Below are positions 27,037 to 35,907 of a DNA stretch of 64,000 nt, piece by piece. The position numbers were made by a program, and so were the translations under genes. Source of the stretch: Pelomonas sp. BJYL3 (GTDB lineage Bacteria; Pseudomonadota; Gammaproteobacteria; Burkholderiales; Burkholderiaceae_C). The notes below the pieces were generated by a model that saw only the letters and a program-made list of their open reading frames with translations, had not been told where the DNA came from and made no database searches. The stretch lies in contig NZ_JANZKX010000004.1 in NCBI RefSeq assembly GCF_027257975.1, positions 1 through 64,000 of the forward strand, read 5' to 3'. The stretch's first letter is position 1. Every line of letters begins with the position of its first letter.

Positions 27037-27803
27037 ACGCCGCCGTCCCCAGCCTCGCCCCGGAACGCCCTGCCCCCGCCCCTGCCGGCGCCCTCACGCG
27101 GCCGGCAAGGCTGGTTGACCTCATGGCCGAGGGCTTCACACTGATCTTCCTGCTGCGCAGTGGCCAGAGCAGCACGGACGCCGACGCCTTCCGCGAGGCC
27201 GTCCTGCGCTTTCTTCAGGATTTCGAACGCCAGGCCCAGCGCAGCGGCGCCAGCGCGGAGGACGTGCACCTCAGCAAGTACGCCTTCTGCGCCCTGCTGG
27301 ACGAGGTGGTGCTGCAGGGCCACGGCCCCCTCGCCGCCGTGTGGCAGCTGCGCCCGCTGCAGCTGGAGTGCTTCGGCGACCAGCTGGCAGGCGACCAGTT
27401 CTTCCAGCACCTGGAGAACCTGCGCCGCGAAGGCGCCCGCCGGCTGCCCTCGCTGGAGGTCTACCAGATGTGCCTGCTGCTGGGCTTCCAGGGCATGTAT
27501 GTGCTGGAAGGCCGCGAGAAGCTCGCCTTCCTGATCGCCCGGCTGGGTGACGAGATCCAGCTGCACCAGGGCGGCCGCCGCGAGCTGGCGCCGTTCTGGC
27601 GCGCCCCGGACCGCATCATCCATGTGCTGCGCACCGAGATTCCCGTGTGGGCGGTGGCCAGCGGCTTCGCCCTGCTGGCCCTGCTGGCCTACCTCGGCCT
27701 GCGCACCGGCCTGCGGCACCAGACCGAGCAAGACCTGGCCCCCTACCAGCAGCTGGTCCAGCTGCCGCCGCGCCAGGCCCATGTGACCATCCAGCTGCCC
27801 TGA
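27033..27803 (+). CDS. tssL: T6SS inner-membrane protein TssL (DotU family)
   Basis: A 256-residue protein with the cytoplasmic DotU domain (DLMAEGFTLIFLLRSGQ, KYAFCALLDEVVLQ, EVYQMCLLLGFQGMY) and one C-terminal transmembrane helix (VWAVASGFALLALLAYLGL, about 214-233). There is no fused OmpA/peptidoglycan-binding domain; that function is probably provided by the separate OmpA-like gene at 35000. ATG 27033 overlaps the tssK stop by four bases. The protein joins TssM and TssJ in the membrane complex and binds TssK. Confidence 0.95.
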   Translation: MNAAVPSLAPERPAPAPAGALTRPARLVDLMAEGFTLIFLLRSGQSSTDADAFREAVLRFLQDFERQAQRSGASAEDVHLSKYAFCALLDEVVLQGHGPLAAVWQLRPLQLECFGDQLAGDQFFQHLENLRREGARRLPSLEVYQMCLLLGFQGMYVLEGREKLAFLIARLGDEIQLHQGGRRELAPFWRAPDRIIHVLRTEIPVWAVASGFALLALLAYLGLRTGLRHQTEQDLAPYQQLVQLPPRQAHVTIQLP

Positions 27804-27998
27804 CCGGGCAGCACGGCCTCATGCCGCCTGCCCGGTGGGCGGCGGCCTGGGTCCGCGTCACAGGCTGTCAGCGCCGGCCATTCACACCAGCAGTCATCGC
27901 CACGCAAGCGACCGTTGCCGCGCCGTGCGGCCGTGCATGGCAGCCCCAGCAGACCCTGCCTTCCTGGTTCCGCGCCCAGCACTCCGGGCTCAGGCCCT

Positions 27999-28922
27999 TC
28001 AGGACTTGCCGCCGTTGCGCATGGGGCAGGCCCGGTCCACACCCCAGCGGCCGGCACAGGCCTGGGCCCGGCACTGGCTGGCATCCGCCCCTCGCAGGCC
28101 CTTGCACTGCGCCAGGTTCACCTTGGGCGCGGCCTCGGGGCTCTCGTTGAAGTCATGGGGGGCCTGCTGCTGGTCCAGGTGCTGGACGACGGCCGCCAGC
28201 AGCTGCGCATCGGGATCGGCGCTGGCTGCCTTGCCGCTGCCCGCCGCCGCCCGACTGCGTGACGGCTCGGCCTTGGCTGCGGCGCGCTTGGGCTCCCTGG
28301 CATCCCTGGACGCCACGCGACGGTTCTCCCGCGGCACCGCCGCGGCAGGCGCCACCGGAGCCACGGCCTGGGAGGCCATCGCGGCCTCCTGCGGGGCGAC
28401 ATTGCCGACGGCAGCGGCCGGCATCGCCTGTGCAGGCAGGCTCGCGCTGGCGGGCAGGGCCGACAGGGTCGCCAGACCCGAGCTGGCCGCTTGGGCCGGC
28501 AGGGCCGCGGCAACCGCGGGATCCTGGGGCGCATCGATGATGGCTGCGGGTCGCGAGCCCAGGGCGGGATCCTGCGCCAGCACGGCCGGGGCAGGCGCCG
28601 GACGGGTCGACAACTCCGGCACCGTGGGCACCGGCTCCCCTGCAGGGCTGGAAGGCCACAGCAGCCAGGCCAGCCACAGGCCGCACAGCAGCGCCGCACC
28701 GCCCAGGGCCCAGATCATGGAGCCGCCGCTGCGGCGACGCGGCGCCTGTGCCTGCAGGTCCTCCAGGGACAGCACGGACAGCAGACCGTCGGCATCGGCG
28801 TCACCAGCATCGGGGGCGCTGGCGCGCACGGGGTCCGCCGGATTCGCAGAAGTGGCTCGCAGGGTAGGTCGACTCAAGAATGACTCCAACAGGTCAGGGT
28901 CCGGACAGGACGTGCACGGCAA
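27999..28922 (-). CDS. Single-pass membrane protein of unknown function inside the T6SS locus
   Basis: A 307-residue protein on the opposite strand to its T6SS neighbours. Residues 1-65 are cytoplasmic and acidic, one transmembrane segment lies at about 69-88 (IWALGGAALLCGLWLAWLLW), then about 170 residues of Ala/Pro/Ser-rich periplasmic linker, and a small C-terminal domain with paired cysteines (LAQCKGLRG, QCRAQACAGRWG, ACP). The Cys-rich tail suggests a disulfide-bonded periplasmic domain. I do not recognise a named family. Its start lies 122 bases from that of the divergent M15 peptidase gene, so the two may be co-regulated. A role in assembly or peptidoglycan contact is possible but inferred from place only. 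Confidence 0.7.
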   Translation of the reverse strand: MPCTSCPDPDLLESFLSRPTLRATSANPADPVRASAPDAGDADADGLLSVLSLEDLQAQAPRRRSGGSMIWALGGAALLCGLWLAWLLWPSSPAGEPVPTVPELSTRPAPAPAVLAQDPALGSRPAAIIDAPQDPAVAAALPAQAASSGLATLSALPASASLPAQAMPAAAVGNVAPQEAAMASQAVAPVAPAAAVPRENRRVASRDAREPKRAAAKAEPSRSRAAAGSGKAASADPDAQLLAAVVQHLDQQQAPHDFNESPEAAPKVNLAQCKGLRGADASQCRAQACAGRWGVDRACPMRNGGKS

Positions 28923-29044
28923 CGCAGCATGCGGTCACGATTTCCTGTTTGCAGCGCCCGCGGGCTCATGGTGGAATGCGCGGCGCGCCGCAGGGCGCGC
29001 TGAATTGTCGGCATCCGCGAAGACCGACAGGTGGCTTCTTACCC

Positions 29045-29878
29045 TTGGTTACCCCGGTGACATTTGCACTCCTCATCTGGCTGGTCGTGGCACTGAGTTG
29101 CCTGGGCATTTACTGGTTCGGCGTCCACCGCCCTGCCCGCGCTGCCTCGGGCCGGTCTGAGGCCATCGAGACCCGCGGCGTGCTCGCCGGCGCGCCGGCC
29201 ACCCCGTTGCACACCGAGGCTGCGCCTGCCCCGGGGCGCTTGAGGCAGCGCATGCGCCCCTGGATGTGGGCCGCTCTGGCCTTGCTGGCCCTGCCGCCGC
29301 TGCTGGTCGTGCTGAGTGGCTGGCGCCTGCGCCTGAGCCTGCCGGACCAGACCCCGGGCACGCAGGATGAACGCCTCGCCGCCCTCCTGGCCGGGGAGCA
29401 GCTGGTGCCGCCGCCGCCCCTGCCGCCGGAGGTCTTCGCCCGGGCGCAGGCCGAGGGCCTGGCCGTGGAGATCGTCAGCGCCGATCGTCGCTGGGAGCTG
29501 CTCGATGCGGGCTTCCGCCAGCGCCTGCTGGCCGTCTACAAGGCCATGCGCGAGCAGGGCTACGAGATGGTGCTGCTGGAAGGCTACCGCAGCCCGGAGC
29601 GCCAGGCCATGCTGCAGCGCCAGGGTCCGCAGGTCACGCAGGCCGGCCCCATGCAGAGCTATCACCAGCATGGGCTGGCCGCCGACAGCGCCTTCCTGCG
29701 TGACGGCCGCCTGGTGATCAGCGAGTCCGACCCCTGGGCGCTGCAAGGTTACGAATTGTTTGGCCGGGAATCCGAGCGTTACGGGCTGCGATGGGGTGGC
29801 CGTTGGCGCATGCGCGACTATGGTCATGTGGAGCTGGCCGGCGCAGAGAAGAAGGCCGCCGCGTCGCCGGGCGGCTGA
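29045..29878 (+). CDS. M15-family peptidase (VanY/TagX-like), inner-membrane anchored
   Basis: A protein of about 277 residues with two hydrophobic segments at the N-terminus and a C-terminal M15 zinc peptidase domain. The metal-binding motif SYHQHGLAADSAF matches SxHxxGxAxD and the terminal DYGHVEL supplies the last zinc ligand. YRSPERQAML is the conserved substrate-side block. In other T6SS loci a peptidase of this class (TagX) cuts peptidoglycan so the apparatus can cross the wall. The reading frame is open from 28880, but the first TM segment starts at about 29057 and AGGTGG lies ten bases before the TTG at 29045, so this start is preferred; the GTG at 29057 is another option. Confidence 0.8.
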   Translation: MVTPVTFALLIWLVVALSCLGIYWFGVHRPARAASGRSEAIETRGVLAGAPATPLHTEAAPAPGRLRQRMRPWMWAALALLALPPLLVVLSGWRLRLSLPDQTPGTQDERLAALLAGEQLVPPPPLPPEVFARAQAEGLAVEIVSADRRWELLDAGFRQRLLAVYKAMREQGYEMVLLEGYRSPERQAMLQRQGPQVTQAGPMQSYHQHGLAADSAFLRDGRLVISESDPWALQGYELFGRESERYGLRWGGRWRMRDYGHVELAGAEKKAAASPGG

Positions 29879-30162
29879 GCACTGCAAGCCATTGCAGGAC
29901 TTGCATTGATTGTTACAGCGCCTCACAGCTTGACGCAGGCACGCGTGCGGAATTGCACACCCGCTGGATAGACTCCGCCCGCAACGGCCCGTGTTCATGG
30001 GGCTTTCCGCGCATTCATCCGTCCCGCCGCCTCACCGCCATGCCGGGCGCGCATGAACTGACGAGAAGAATTCCTACACACGCGTCATGGGAGGGCCACG
30101 CCGCCACGGCGATGGCTGGGCGCACCCGTCGCCAAACGGGCAGCGAACAAATTGGTTAGCAA

Positions 30163-33100
30163 ATGCAACGACTCTGGTCCTTTCTGTTCGACACGCGGGT
30201 GATCGCGGTGATCGGCCTGGCTGCCCTGGCAGCCTTTCTTTTCCTGGGGGCCGAGACGCTGCAGCTGACGCTGTACTGGGCCCTGCTGATCCTGCTCCTG
30301 GCGGTGCTGGTCTGGGGCGGCGTGCAGCTGCTGCGCTGGCGCAAGGAGCGGCGCGCGGCGCAGGCGCTCGAACAGGCCGTGGACCAGCAGGCCGTGGCCG
30401 CCGGCAAGGCGCTCGGCGCCCACAAGCAGGCCGAGGCCCAGGACCTGCGCGAGCGCATGCGCGATGCCATCCGCATGCTCAAGACCTCCCGCATCGGCCA
30501 GCACCGCGGCTCGGCGGCGCTGTACGAGCTGCCCTGGTACATGATCATCGGCAATCCCGCGGCCGGCAAAAGCACGGCGGTGGCACGCTCGGGCCTGCAC
30601 TTCCCGCTGGGCGATCCATCAGAGAACATCATCCAGGGTGTGGGCGGCACCCGCAGCTGTGACTGGTTCTTCACCTCCCAGGGCATCCTTCTGGACACCG
30701 CGGGCCGCTACTCGGTCTACGAGGAAGACCGTGCCGAATGGCGCAGCTTCCTGGGCCTGCTGCGCAAGCACCGACCCAAGGCGCCGATCAATGGCATCCT
30801 GATCGCCGTGAGCCTGGCGGAGCTGCGTGGGCAGCCTGCCAACGCCGTCGTCGACCTGGCCAAGCGCCTGCGCCAGCGCGTGCAGGAGCTGACCGAGACG
30901 CTCGAGGTGGTGGCGCCGGTCTACCTGGTCTTCACCAAGGCGGACCTGGTCGCCGGCTTCACCGAGTTCTTCGAGGGCAGCCAGCCCGAGGAGCAGGAGA
31001 AGGCCTGGGGGGCCACCCTCCCCTATGACGACCAGACCAACGCCCAGGCCCTGCAGCGCTTCCAGAGCCACTTCGACACCCTCGTCGATGGCCTGAAGGC
31101 CGCCAGCGTGGCCCGCCTGAGCCTGCATCGCGGCGAAGAGCTGCCGCCGGGCCTGCTGGCCTTCCCGGACGAATTCGCATCCCTGAAGCCCGCCCTGCGC
31201 AGCTTCGTGGCCACCCTCTTCGAGGACAACCCCTACCAGTTCTGCCCGGTGCTGCGCGGCTTCTACTTCACCTGCGCCGTCATCGAGGGGGAATCTCGCA
31301 GCAGCTGCGCCGAGAAGGTCGCCCAGCGCTTCCGCCTGAGCGGATCGCTGCCGGCCCTGCGCAAGCAGGCCCCCACCGCCCAGGGCATGTTCCTCAAGGA
31401 CCTGTTCACCAAGGTCATCTTCGAGGACCGCAACCTGGTCCGCCAGTACACCTCGCGCCACAAGGTCCGGCTGCGCATGGCCAGCTTTGCCGGCGGCGCC
31501 CTGACCCTGGGCCTGCTGCTGAGCCTGTGGACCTGGTCCTATATGGGCAACCGCCAGTGGGTGGCCAGCGTGCAGGCCGACCTTCAGAAGGTGCAGATGC
31601 TGCAGAAGGGCCGCACCGACGTTGCCGCGCGCATGGAGGCGCTGGAGCTCATCTCCGACCGCCTCGCCCAGCTGGAGACCCTGCAGCGCGAGCGCCCCTG
31701 GAGCCTGTCCTTCGGCCTGTTCCAGGGCCAGGCGGTGGAGCAGCAGCTGCGCCGCGAGTACCTGGCAGGGCTCAAGGAACTCGTGCTCAAGCCGGCTGCC
31801 GGCGAGATGGAGTCCTATCTGCGCGAGGTCGCCCGTCACAGTGCGCAGGACCTGCAGGCGTCCACCCCGGCCGCCGGCGCCTCGGCACCGGCCGGTACGG
31901 CGCCTGCCGCAGCGACCGCGCGGCCTGCGTCCACCCTGTACCAGCAGGCCTCGGCACTCAATGCCGACGAGGCCTACAACGCCCTCAAGGCCTACCTGAT
32001 GCTGGCCGAGCCCGAGCGCATCGAGCCCAGCGTGTTCAGCGACCAGGTGACGCGCTTCTGGCGCCAGTGGCTGGAGGCCAATCGCGAAGGACAGTCCCGC
32101 GAGGAACTGGTGCGCGGCGCCGAGAAGCTGCTGGCCTTCATGGGCACGCAGCTGAACCGCCCCGGCTTCCCGGCGGTGGCCATGAACCACAGCGTGGTCG
32201 ACCAGTCCCGCGAGCTGCTGCGCCAGGTGGTCAAGGGGCTGCCGGCGCGCGAGCGTGTCTACGCCGAGATCCGCGCCCGGGCCGCTGCGCGCTATGCGCC
32301 GGTGTCCGTGGCCCGCATCGTGGGCGATGCCGGTCGCAGCAGCCTGCAGGGCAGTCGCGTGGTCAGCGGCGCCTTCACCCGCGAGGCCTGGACAGGCTAT
32401 GTGCAGTCCGCCATCGACGATGCGGCCAACAAGGAGTTGCAGGCCGAGGACTGGGTCCTCAAGACGGCCCAGCGCGACGACCTCACCCTGGAAGGCAGCC
32501 CCGAACAGGTGAAGCGCGCCCTGGTCCAGCTCTACAAGGCCGAGTACGCGACCGAGTGGCGCCGCTTCGTGCAGGACATCAGCGTGCCGGAGTTCGCGAG
32601 CTTCGAGCAGGCCCAGCAACAGATGAACGTGCTGGGCGACCCCCAGCAGTCGCCGATCGGCAAGGTGCTGCAGCGTGTCTGGGACGAAACCGCCTGGGAC
32701 AACCCCGGCCTGCTCAACGGCAAGCTGTCCGAAGGCCGCGAAGGCGTGCTGAACTGGATCAAGCAGCGCCTCTTCGGCCAGGCCCCCGTGCAGGTCGAGG
32801 TGAAACTGGAAGCCCCCAAGGCCGAGATCGCGCTGGGCCCCATCGGCAAGGAGTTCGGCAGTCTGCAGCGGGTGATGGTGGCGGCCGATGGCCAGTCGGC
32901 GCTGCTGAAGTCCTACCTGGAATCGCTGGGCAAGCTGCGCGCCCGTTTCAACCAGATGAAGAACCAGGGCGACCCCGGCCCCGCCGCGCGCCAGCTGCTG
33001 CAGCTGACGTTGGAAGGCCAGGGCTCGGAACTGGTGGACGCCCTCAAGCTGGTGGACGAGCAGATGCTCAGCGGCATGCCCGACAACACGCGCGCCGTGC

Positions 33101-33996
33101 TGCGCCCCATGCTTGTGCGGCCGCTGCAGCAGTCTTTCGCCGTGCTGGTGCCGACTGCCGAGCAGGAGATCAACCGCGTCTGGCAGGCCCAGGTCTACGA
33201 GCCCTTCCAGAAGCAGCTGGCCGGCAAGTACCCCTTCTCCTCCAGTTCACGCATCGAGGCAGCACCGGCCGACATCGCCAAGGTTTTCGGCGCCCAGGGC
33301 GCCATCGCCAAGTTCGCGGACCAGACCCTGGCAGGCCTGGTGAATCGCCGCGGCGACACCCTGCAGGCCCGGACCTGGGGCGAGCAGGGCATCCGCCTGC
33401 TGCCCGAGTTCAGTACGGCCTTCGGCAGCTGGATGGCCGGCGGTGAAGCCGCCGGCGGCTCGGCAGCCACGGCAGGCGCCGGCGGGGGAGCGGCGGCTGA
33501 CGCCACCCAGTTCGAGATCCAGGCCCTGCCCGCGCCCGGCCTGAGCGAATACACGCTGGAGATCGACGGCCAGGTCCTGCGCTACCGCAACAGCGCGCCG
33601 CAATGGGTCAGCTTCGTCTCGCCCTCGCGTCAGGGTGCGCCCGGCGTGAAGATCAGCGGCGTCGACTTCGAGGGTCGTCCGGTGAGCTTCCTGGAAGAGC
33701 CCGGCGGCATGGGCCTGCAACGCATGGTGGAAGCGGCCCAGAAGCGCAAAACGCCCGAGGGCCTGCACGAGCTGCGCTGGACCCAGGGGAAGCTCAGCGT
33801 GGCCGTGATGCTGCGCCTGGTGCGCCAGGCCGCCGGCACCGGGGGGCCCGCCACGGCCGGCGCATCGCCTGGCATGAGCGGCATGGCCGCCCTGCGAGGC
33901 CTGACCCTGCCGGCCCAGGTCGTGGGCCAGCTCGGCGGCGAGGCCCGCCAGGCCAATGCGGGCGCCACCCGCACCACGCCGGCGAACGGAGGCTGA
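30163..33996 (+). CDS. tssM: T6SS membrane core protein TssM (IcmF)
   Basis: A 1,277-residue IcmF family protein. Two N-terminal transmembrane helices lie at about 10-60, then a cytoplasmic NTPase-like domain with Walker A GNPAAGKST (about 128-136). A third transmembrane helix at about 445-465 (ALTLGLLLSLWTW) leads into the large periplasmic region that contacts TssJ. The Ala/Pro/Thr-rich stretch near 565-590 is a linker. The C-terminal part (from about 1120) has the beta-sandwich that binds TssJ. Length is standard. Walker A is intact, so ATP binding is plausible. It is the core of the trans-envelope channel; tagF starts three bases after its stop. Confidence 0.96.
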   Translation: MQRLWSFLFDTRVIAVIGLAALAAFLFLGAETLQLTLYWALLILLLAVLVWGGVQLLRWRKERRAAQALEQAVDQQAVAAGKALGAHKQAEAQDLRERMRDAIRMLKTSRIGQHRGSAALYELPWYMIIGNPAAGKSTAVARSGLHFPLGDPSENIIQGVGGTRSCDWFFTSQGILLDTAGRYSVYEEDRAEWRSFLGLLRKHRPKAPINGILIAVSLAELRGQPANAVVDLAKRLRQRVQELTETLEVVAPVYLVFTKADLVAGFTEFFEGSQPEEQEKAWGATLPYDDQTNAQALQRFQSHFDTLVDGLKAASVARLSLHRGEELPPGLLAFPDEFASLKPALRSFVATLFEDNPYQFCPVLRGFYFTCAVIEGESRSSCAEKVAQRFRLSGSLPALRKQAPTAQGMFLKDLFTKVIFEDRNLVRQYTSRHKVRLRMASFAGGALTLGLLLSLWTWSYMGNRQWVASVQADLQKVQMLQKGRTDVAARMEALELISDRLAQLETLQRERPWSLSFGLFQGQAVEQQLRREYLAGLKELVLKPAAGEMESYLREVARHSAQDLQASTPAAGASAPAGTAPAAATARPASTLYQQASALNADEAYNALKAYLMLAEPERIEPSVFSDQVTRFWRQWLEANREGQSREELVRGAEKLLAFMGTQLNRPGFPAVAMNHSVVDQSRELLRQVVKGLPARERVYAEIRARAAARYAPVSVARIVGDAGRSSLQGSRVVSGAFTREAWTGYVQSAIDDAANKELQAEDWVLKTAQRDDLTLEGSPEQVKRALVQLYKAEYATEWRRFVQDISVPEFASFEQAQQQMNVLGDPQQSPIGKVLQRVWDETAWDNPGLLNGKLSEGREGVLNWIKQRLFGQAPVQVEVKLEAPKAEIALGPIGKEFGSLQRVMVAADGQSALLKSYLESLGKLRARFNQMKNQGDPGPAARQLLQLTLEGQGSELVDALKLVDEQMLSGMPDNTRAVLRPMLVRPLQQSFAVLVPTAEQEINRVWQAQVYEPFQKQLAGKYPFSSSSRIEAAPADIAKVFGAQGAIAKFADQTLAGLVNRRGDTLQARTWGEQGIRLLPEFSTAFGSWMAGGEAAGGSAATAGAGGGAAADATQFEIQALPAPGLSEYTLEIDGQVLRYRNSAPQWVSFVSPSRQGAPGVKISGVDFEGRPVSFLEEPGGMGLQRMVEAAQKRKTPEGLHELRWTQGKLSVAVMLRLVRQAAGTGGPATAGASPGMSGMAALRGLTLPAQVVGQLGGEARQANAGATRTTPANGG

Positions 33997-33999
33997 GCC

Positions 34000-34995
34000 A
34001 TGATGAGCACACTGGCCTCCGCCTGGCCCCTCATCTACTTCGGCAAACTGCCCTGCCGTGGCGACTTCATCCGCTCCAGCACCGGTCAGGCCCTGATCGC
34101 GCGCCTGGACCCCTGGTTCTCCCAGACCCTGGCCCGCCTGGCTCACGACGTGCGCTGGCGCCTGCTCTGGGAAGCGTGCCCGCCGGTGGACTTTGCCGTG
34201 CTGGGCTCGCGCAGCCAGGTCGGACTGCTGGGCCAGATCCGCGCCAGCCAGGACGCCTCGGGCCGGCTGTTCCCCTTCTCCATGACCGCCCAGTTCCCGA
34301 CGACCCAGCCCATGAGCTGGCTGGGCGAGGGCAGCCTGCAGCTGGGTCCGGCGTGGGAGACGCTGGATGCGCTGGGCCAATCCCTCGTGCGGGCCGACAG
34401 CTACGACGCCGTCCAGGCCCTCATGAGCCGCACGCAGGCCCTGGAGGTTCCTCCGGCCGACGCCGCCTGCCGGGCCCAATGGCAGGCCCTGGTGGAAGAG
34501 CAGGGCTTGCTGGACCTGGAGCTGGGCATGTCCAGCGACGGCCGGCAGGTGGACCTGCGCCGCTGCGTGATCGCCCTGGGCATCCTGCTGGAGCCGCTGC
34601 GCCAGGAGGGCCCGCAGGCCCTGGCCAAGGGGCTGCGCCTGCCCATGCCCATGGAGGAACCGCTGCGCAGCCAGGCCCTGGCCTTCTGGCTGCGGCTGCT
34701 GTCCAGCCAGGTTCAGCACCAGGGCGTGGAGCTGGCACTGATGCTGCCGCGTCGCGCCCCTCAATGGCTGTTGCTCAGCTTCCACGGCGCCAGCACACGC
34801 GCTCTTTGCGCGGCCCTGCATCCCGACATGGCCCAGGAAGACATGATCAGCCTGGACGAACCCCTGTGGGTGGATGACTGCCTGGGAGAGTGGCGTGAAC
34901 TGATGCGCTGGTCCGCGGAGCTGGAGCATCCCGGCCTCTCGCTGCGCGAGGTGCTGCGTGGCTTCGAGACCGTGTTTGGCAATGATGGACGGTGA
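34000..34995 (+). CDS. tagF: T6SS regulator TagF (ImpM)
   Basis: A 331-residue TagF/ImpM protein. The N-terminal domain has IYFGKLPCRGDFIRSS, PVDFAVLGSRSQVGLLGQIRASQD (split), and GRLFPFSMTAQ, all typical of the family. TagF is known as a post-translational negative regulator acting through Fha in other bacteria. No fha, ppkA or pppA gene is found in this window, and no phosphatase domain is fused here. Two adjacent ATG codons (34000 and 34003) could serve as start. Confidence 0.93.
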   Translation: MMSTLASAWPLIYFGKLPCRGDFIRSSTGQALIARLDPWFSQTLARLAHDVRWRLLWEACPPVDFAVLGSRSQVGLLGQIRASQDASGRLFPFSMTAQFPTTQPMSWLGEGSLQLGPAWETLDALGQSLVRADSYDAVQALMSRTQALEVPPADAACRAQWQALVEEQGLLDLELGMSSDGRQVDLRRCVIALGILLEPLRQEGPQALAKGLRLPMPMEEPLRSQALAFWLRLLSSQVQHQGVELALMLPRRAPQWLLLSFHGASTRALCAALHPDMAQEDMISLDEPLWVDDCLGEWRELMRWSAELEHPGLSLREVLRGFETVFGNDGR

Positions 34996-34999
34996 ACAG

Positions 35000-35803
35000 A
35001 TGGTGAAGCGATTGAACTCCCCCACGCGGGCCCTGGGCCTGGGCCTGGCGGCGCTGGCCCTGCAGGCCTGGAGCGCGCCGGCCACCGTGCCGCCGCCCAA
35101 GGCGGCGCGGCCCGTCGTCGCCAGTGGCGAAGTGCCTGACGAGGCCACCAAGGCCGCCGTGCTGCAGCGCCTGCGGGACCAGTACGGCGCCGACCAGGTG
35201 GTCAACGAGCTGCAGGTCAGCGGGGTGCAGATGCCGCCCAACTGGCTGCAGCACGTGCAGAAGCTGCTCGCGGACCCTCTCCTCAAGCAGGTGCGAAATG
35301 GCCAGCTGATCGTGCGCGGCCAGCAGGTGGAGCTGCAGGGCGAGGTCGCCTCGGAGGCGCTGCGCCAGGATGTCGCCCAGTCCCTGTCCCAGCAGCTCAA
35401 TGGGGCCTACAGCCTCAAGAACGCCTTGCGCGTGGGCAGCACGGAGCAGGGCCAGCTCGACCAGGTGCTGGCGGGCCGCATCGTCGAATTCGAGCCGGGC
35501 AGCGCCGTGCTGCGGCCGCAGGGCATGGCCCTGCTGGACGAGATCGGCAGCGTGCTGCAGTCGGTGCAGGGCAAGCGCGTGCAGATCGTCGGCCACACCG
35601 ACGGCCAGGGCGAGCGGGCGAGCAACATCACGCTGTCGCTGGCACGGGCCGACGCCGTGCGGCAGTACCTGGTGCAGAAGCACCGCTTGCCGGCCCAGCA
35701 GCTGTCCATCGACGGCGTGGGGCCCGACCAGCCGGTGGCGAGCAACGCCACGGAAGAAGGCCGCGCCCGGAACCGCAGGATCGAGTTCCGCGCCGGGATC
35801 TGA
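35000..35803 (+). CDS. OmpA-family peptidoglycan-binding protein of the T6SS
   Basis: A 267-residue secreted protein with a signal peptide (about 1-28, ALGLGLAALALQAWSA). The middle resembles a BON-like alpha/beta repeat (VRNGQLIVRGQQVELQGEV). The C-terminal OmpA domain spans about 150-267, with IVEFEPGSAVLRPQ, QIVGHTDGQGE, NITLSLARADAVRQYL and ARNRRIEF, the residues that bind diaminopimelate in peptidoglycan. It begins five bases after the tagF stop with GGACGG upstream of ATG 35000. It probably replaces the OmpA domain that is fused to TssL in other systems, anchoring the membrane complex to the wall. Confidence 0.88.
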   Translation: MVKRLNSPTRALGLGLAALALQAWSAPATVPPPKAARPVVASGEVPDEATKAAVLQRLRDQYGADQVVNELQVSGVQMPPNWLQHVQKLLADPLLKQVRNGQLIVRGQQVELQGEVASEALRQDVAQSLSQQLNGAYSLKNALRVGSTEQGQLDQVLAGRIVEFEPGSAVLRPQGMALLDEIGSVLQSVQGKRVQIVGHTDGQGERASNITLSLARADAVRQYLVQKHRLPAQQLSIDGVGPDQPVASNATEEGRARNRRIEFRAGI

Positions 35804-35907
35804 GCGCCCAGGCCGCTGCGTTCGCCAGAGGCCGGCCCGGGCAGGCGCCGGCGGGCCTCGCCACGGGCCGCCAGGTACGGGCCCGCCCACGCCCTGGCGC
35901 TGACGGG

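Noticed and set aside
28880-29044. Longer N-terminus for the M15 peptidase
   Set aside because: It would overlap the divergent membrane-protein gene and put a Cys/Arg-rich stretch before the first transmembrane helix.
35804-35907. GC-rich imperfect repeats between the OmpA-like gene and tssA
   Set aside because: The arms do not pair well and there is no T-run on either strand, so a terminator is not claimed.
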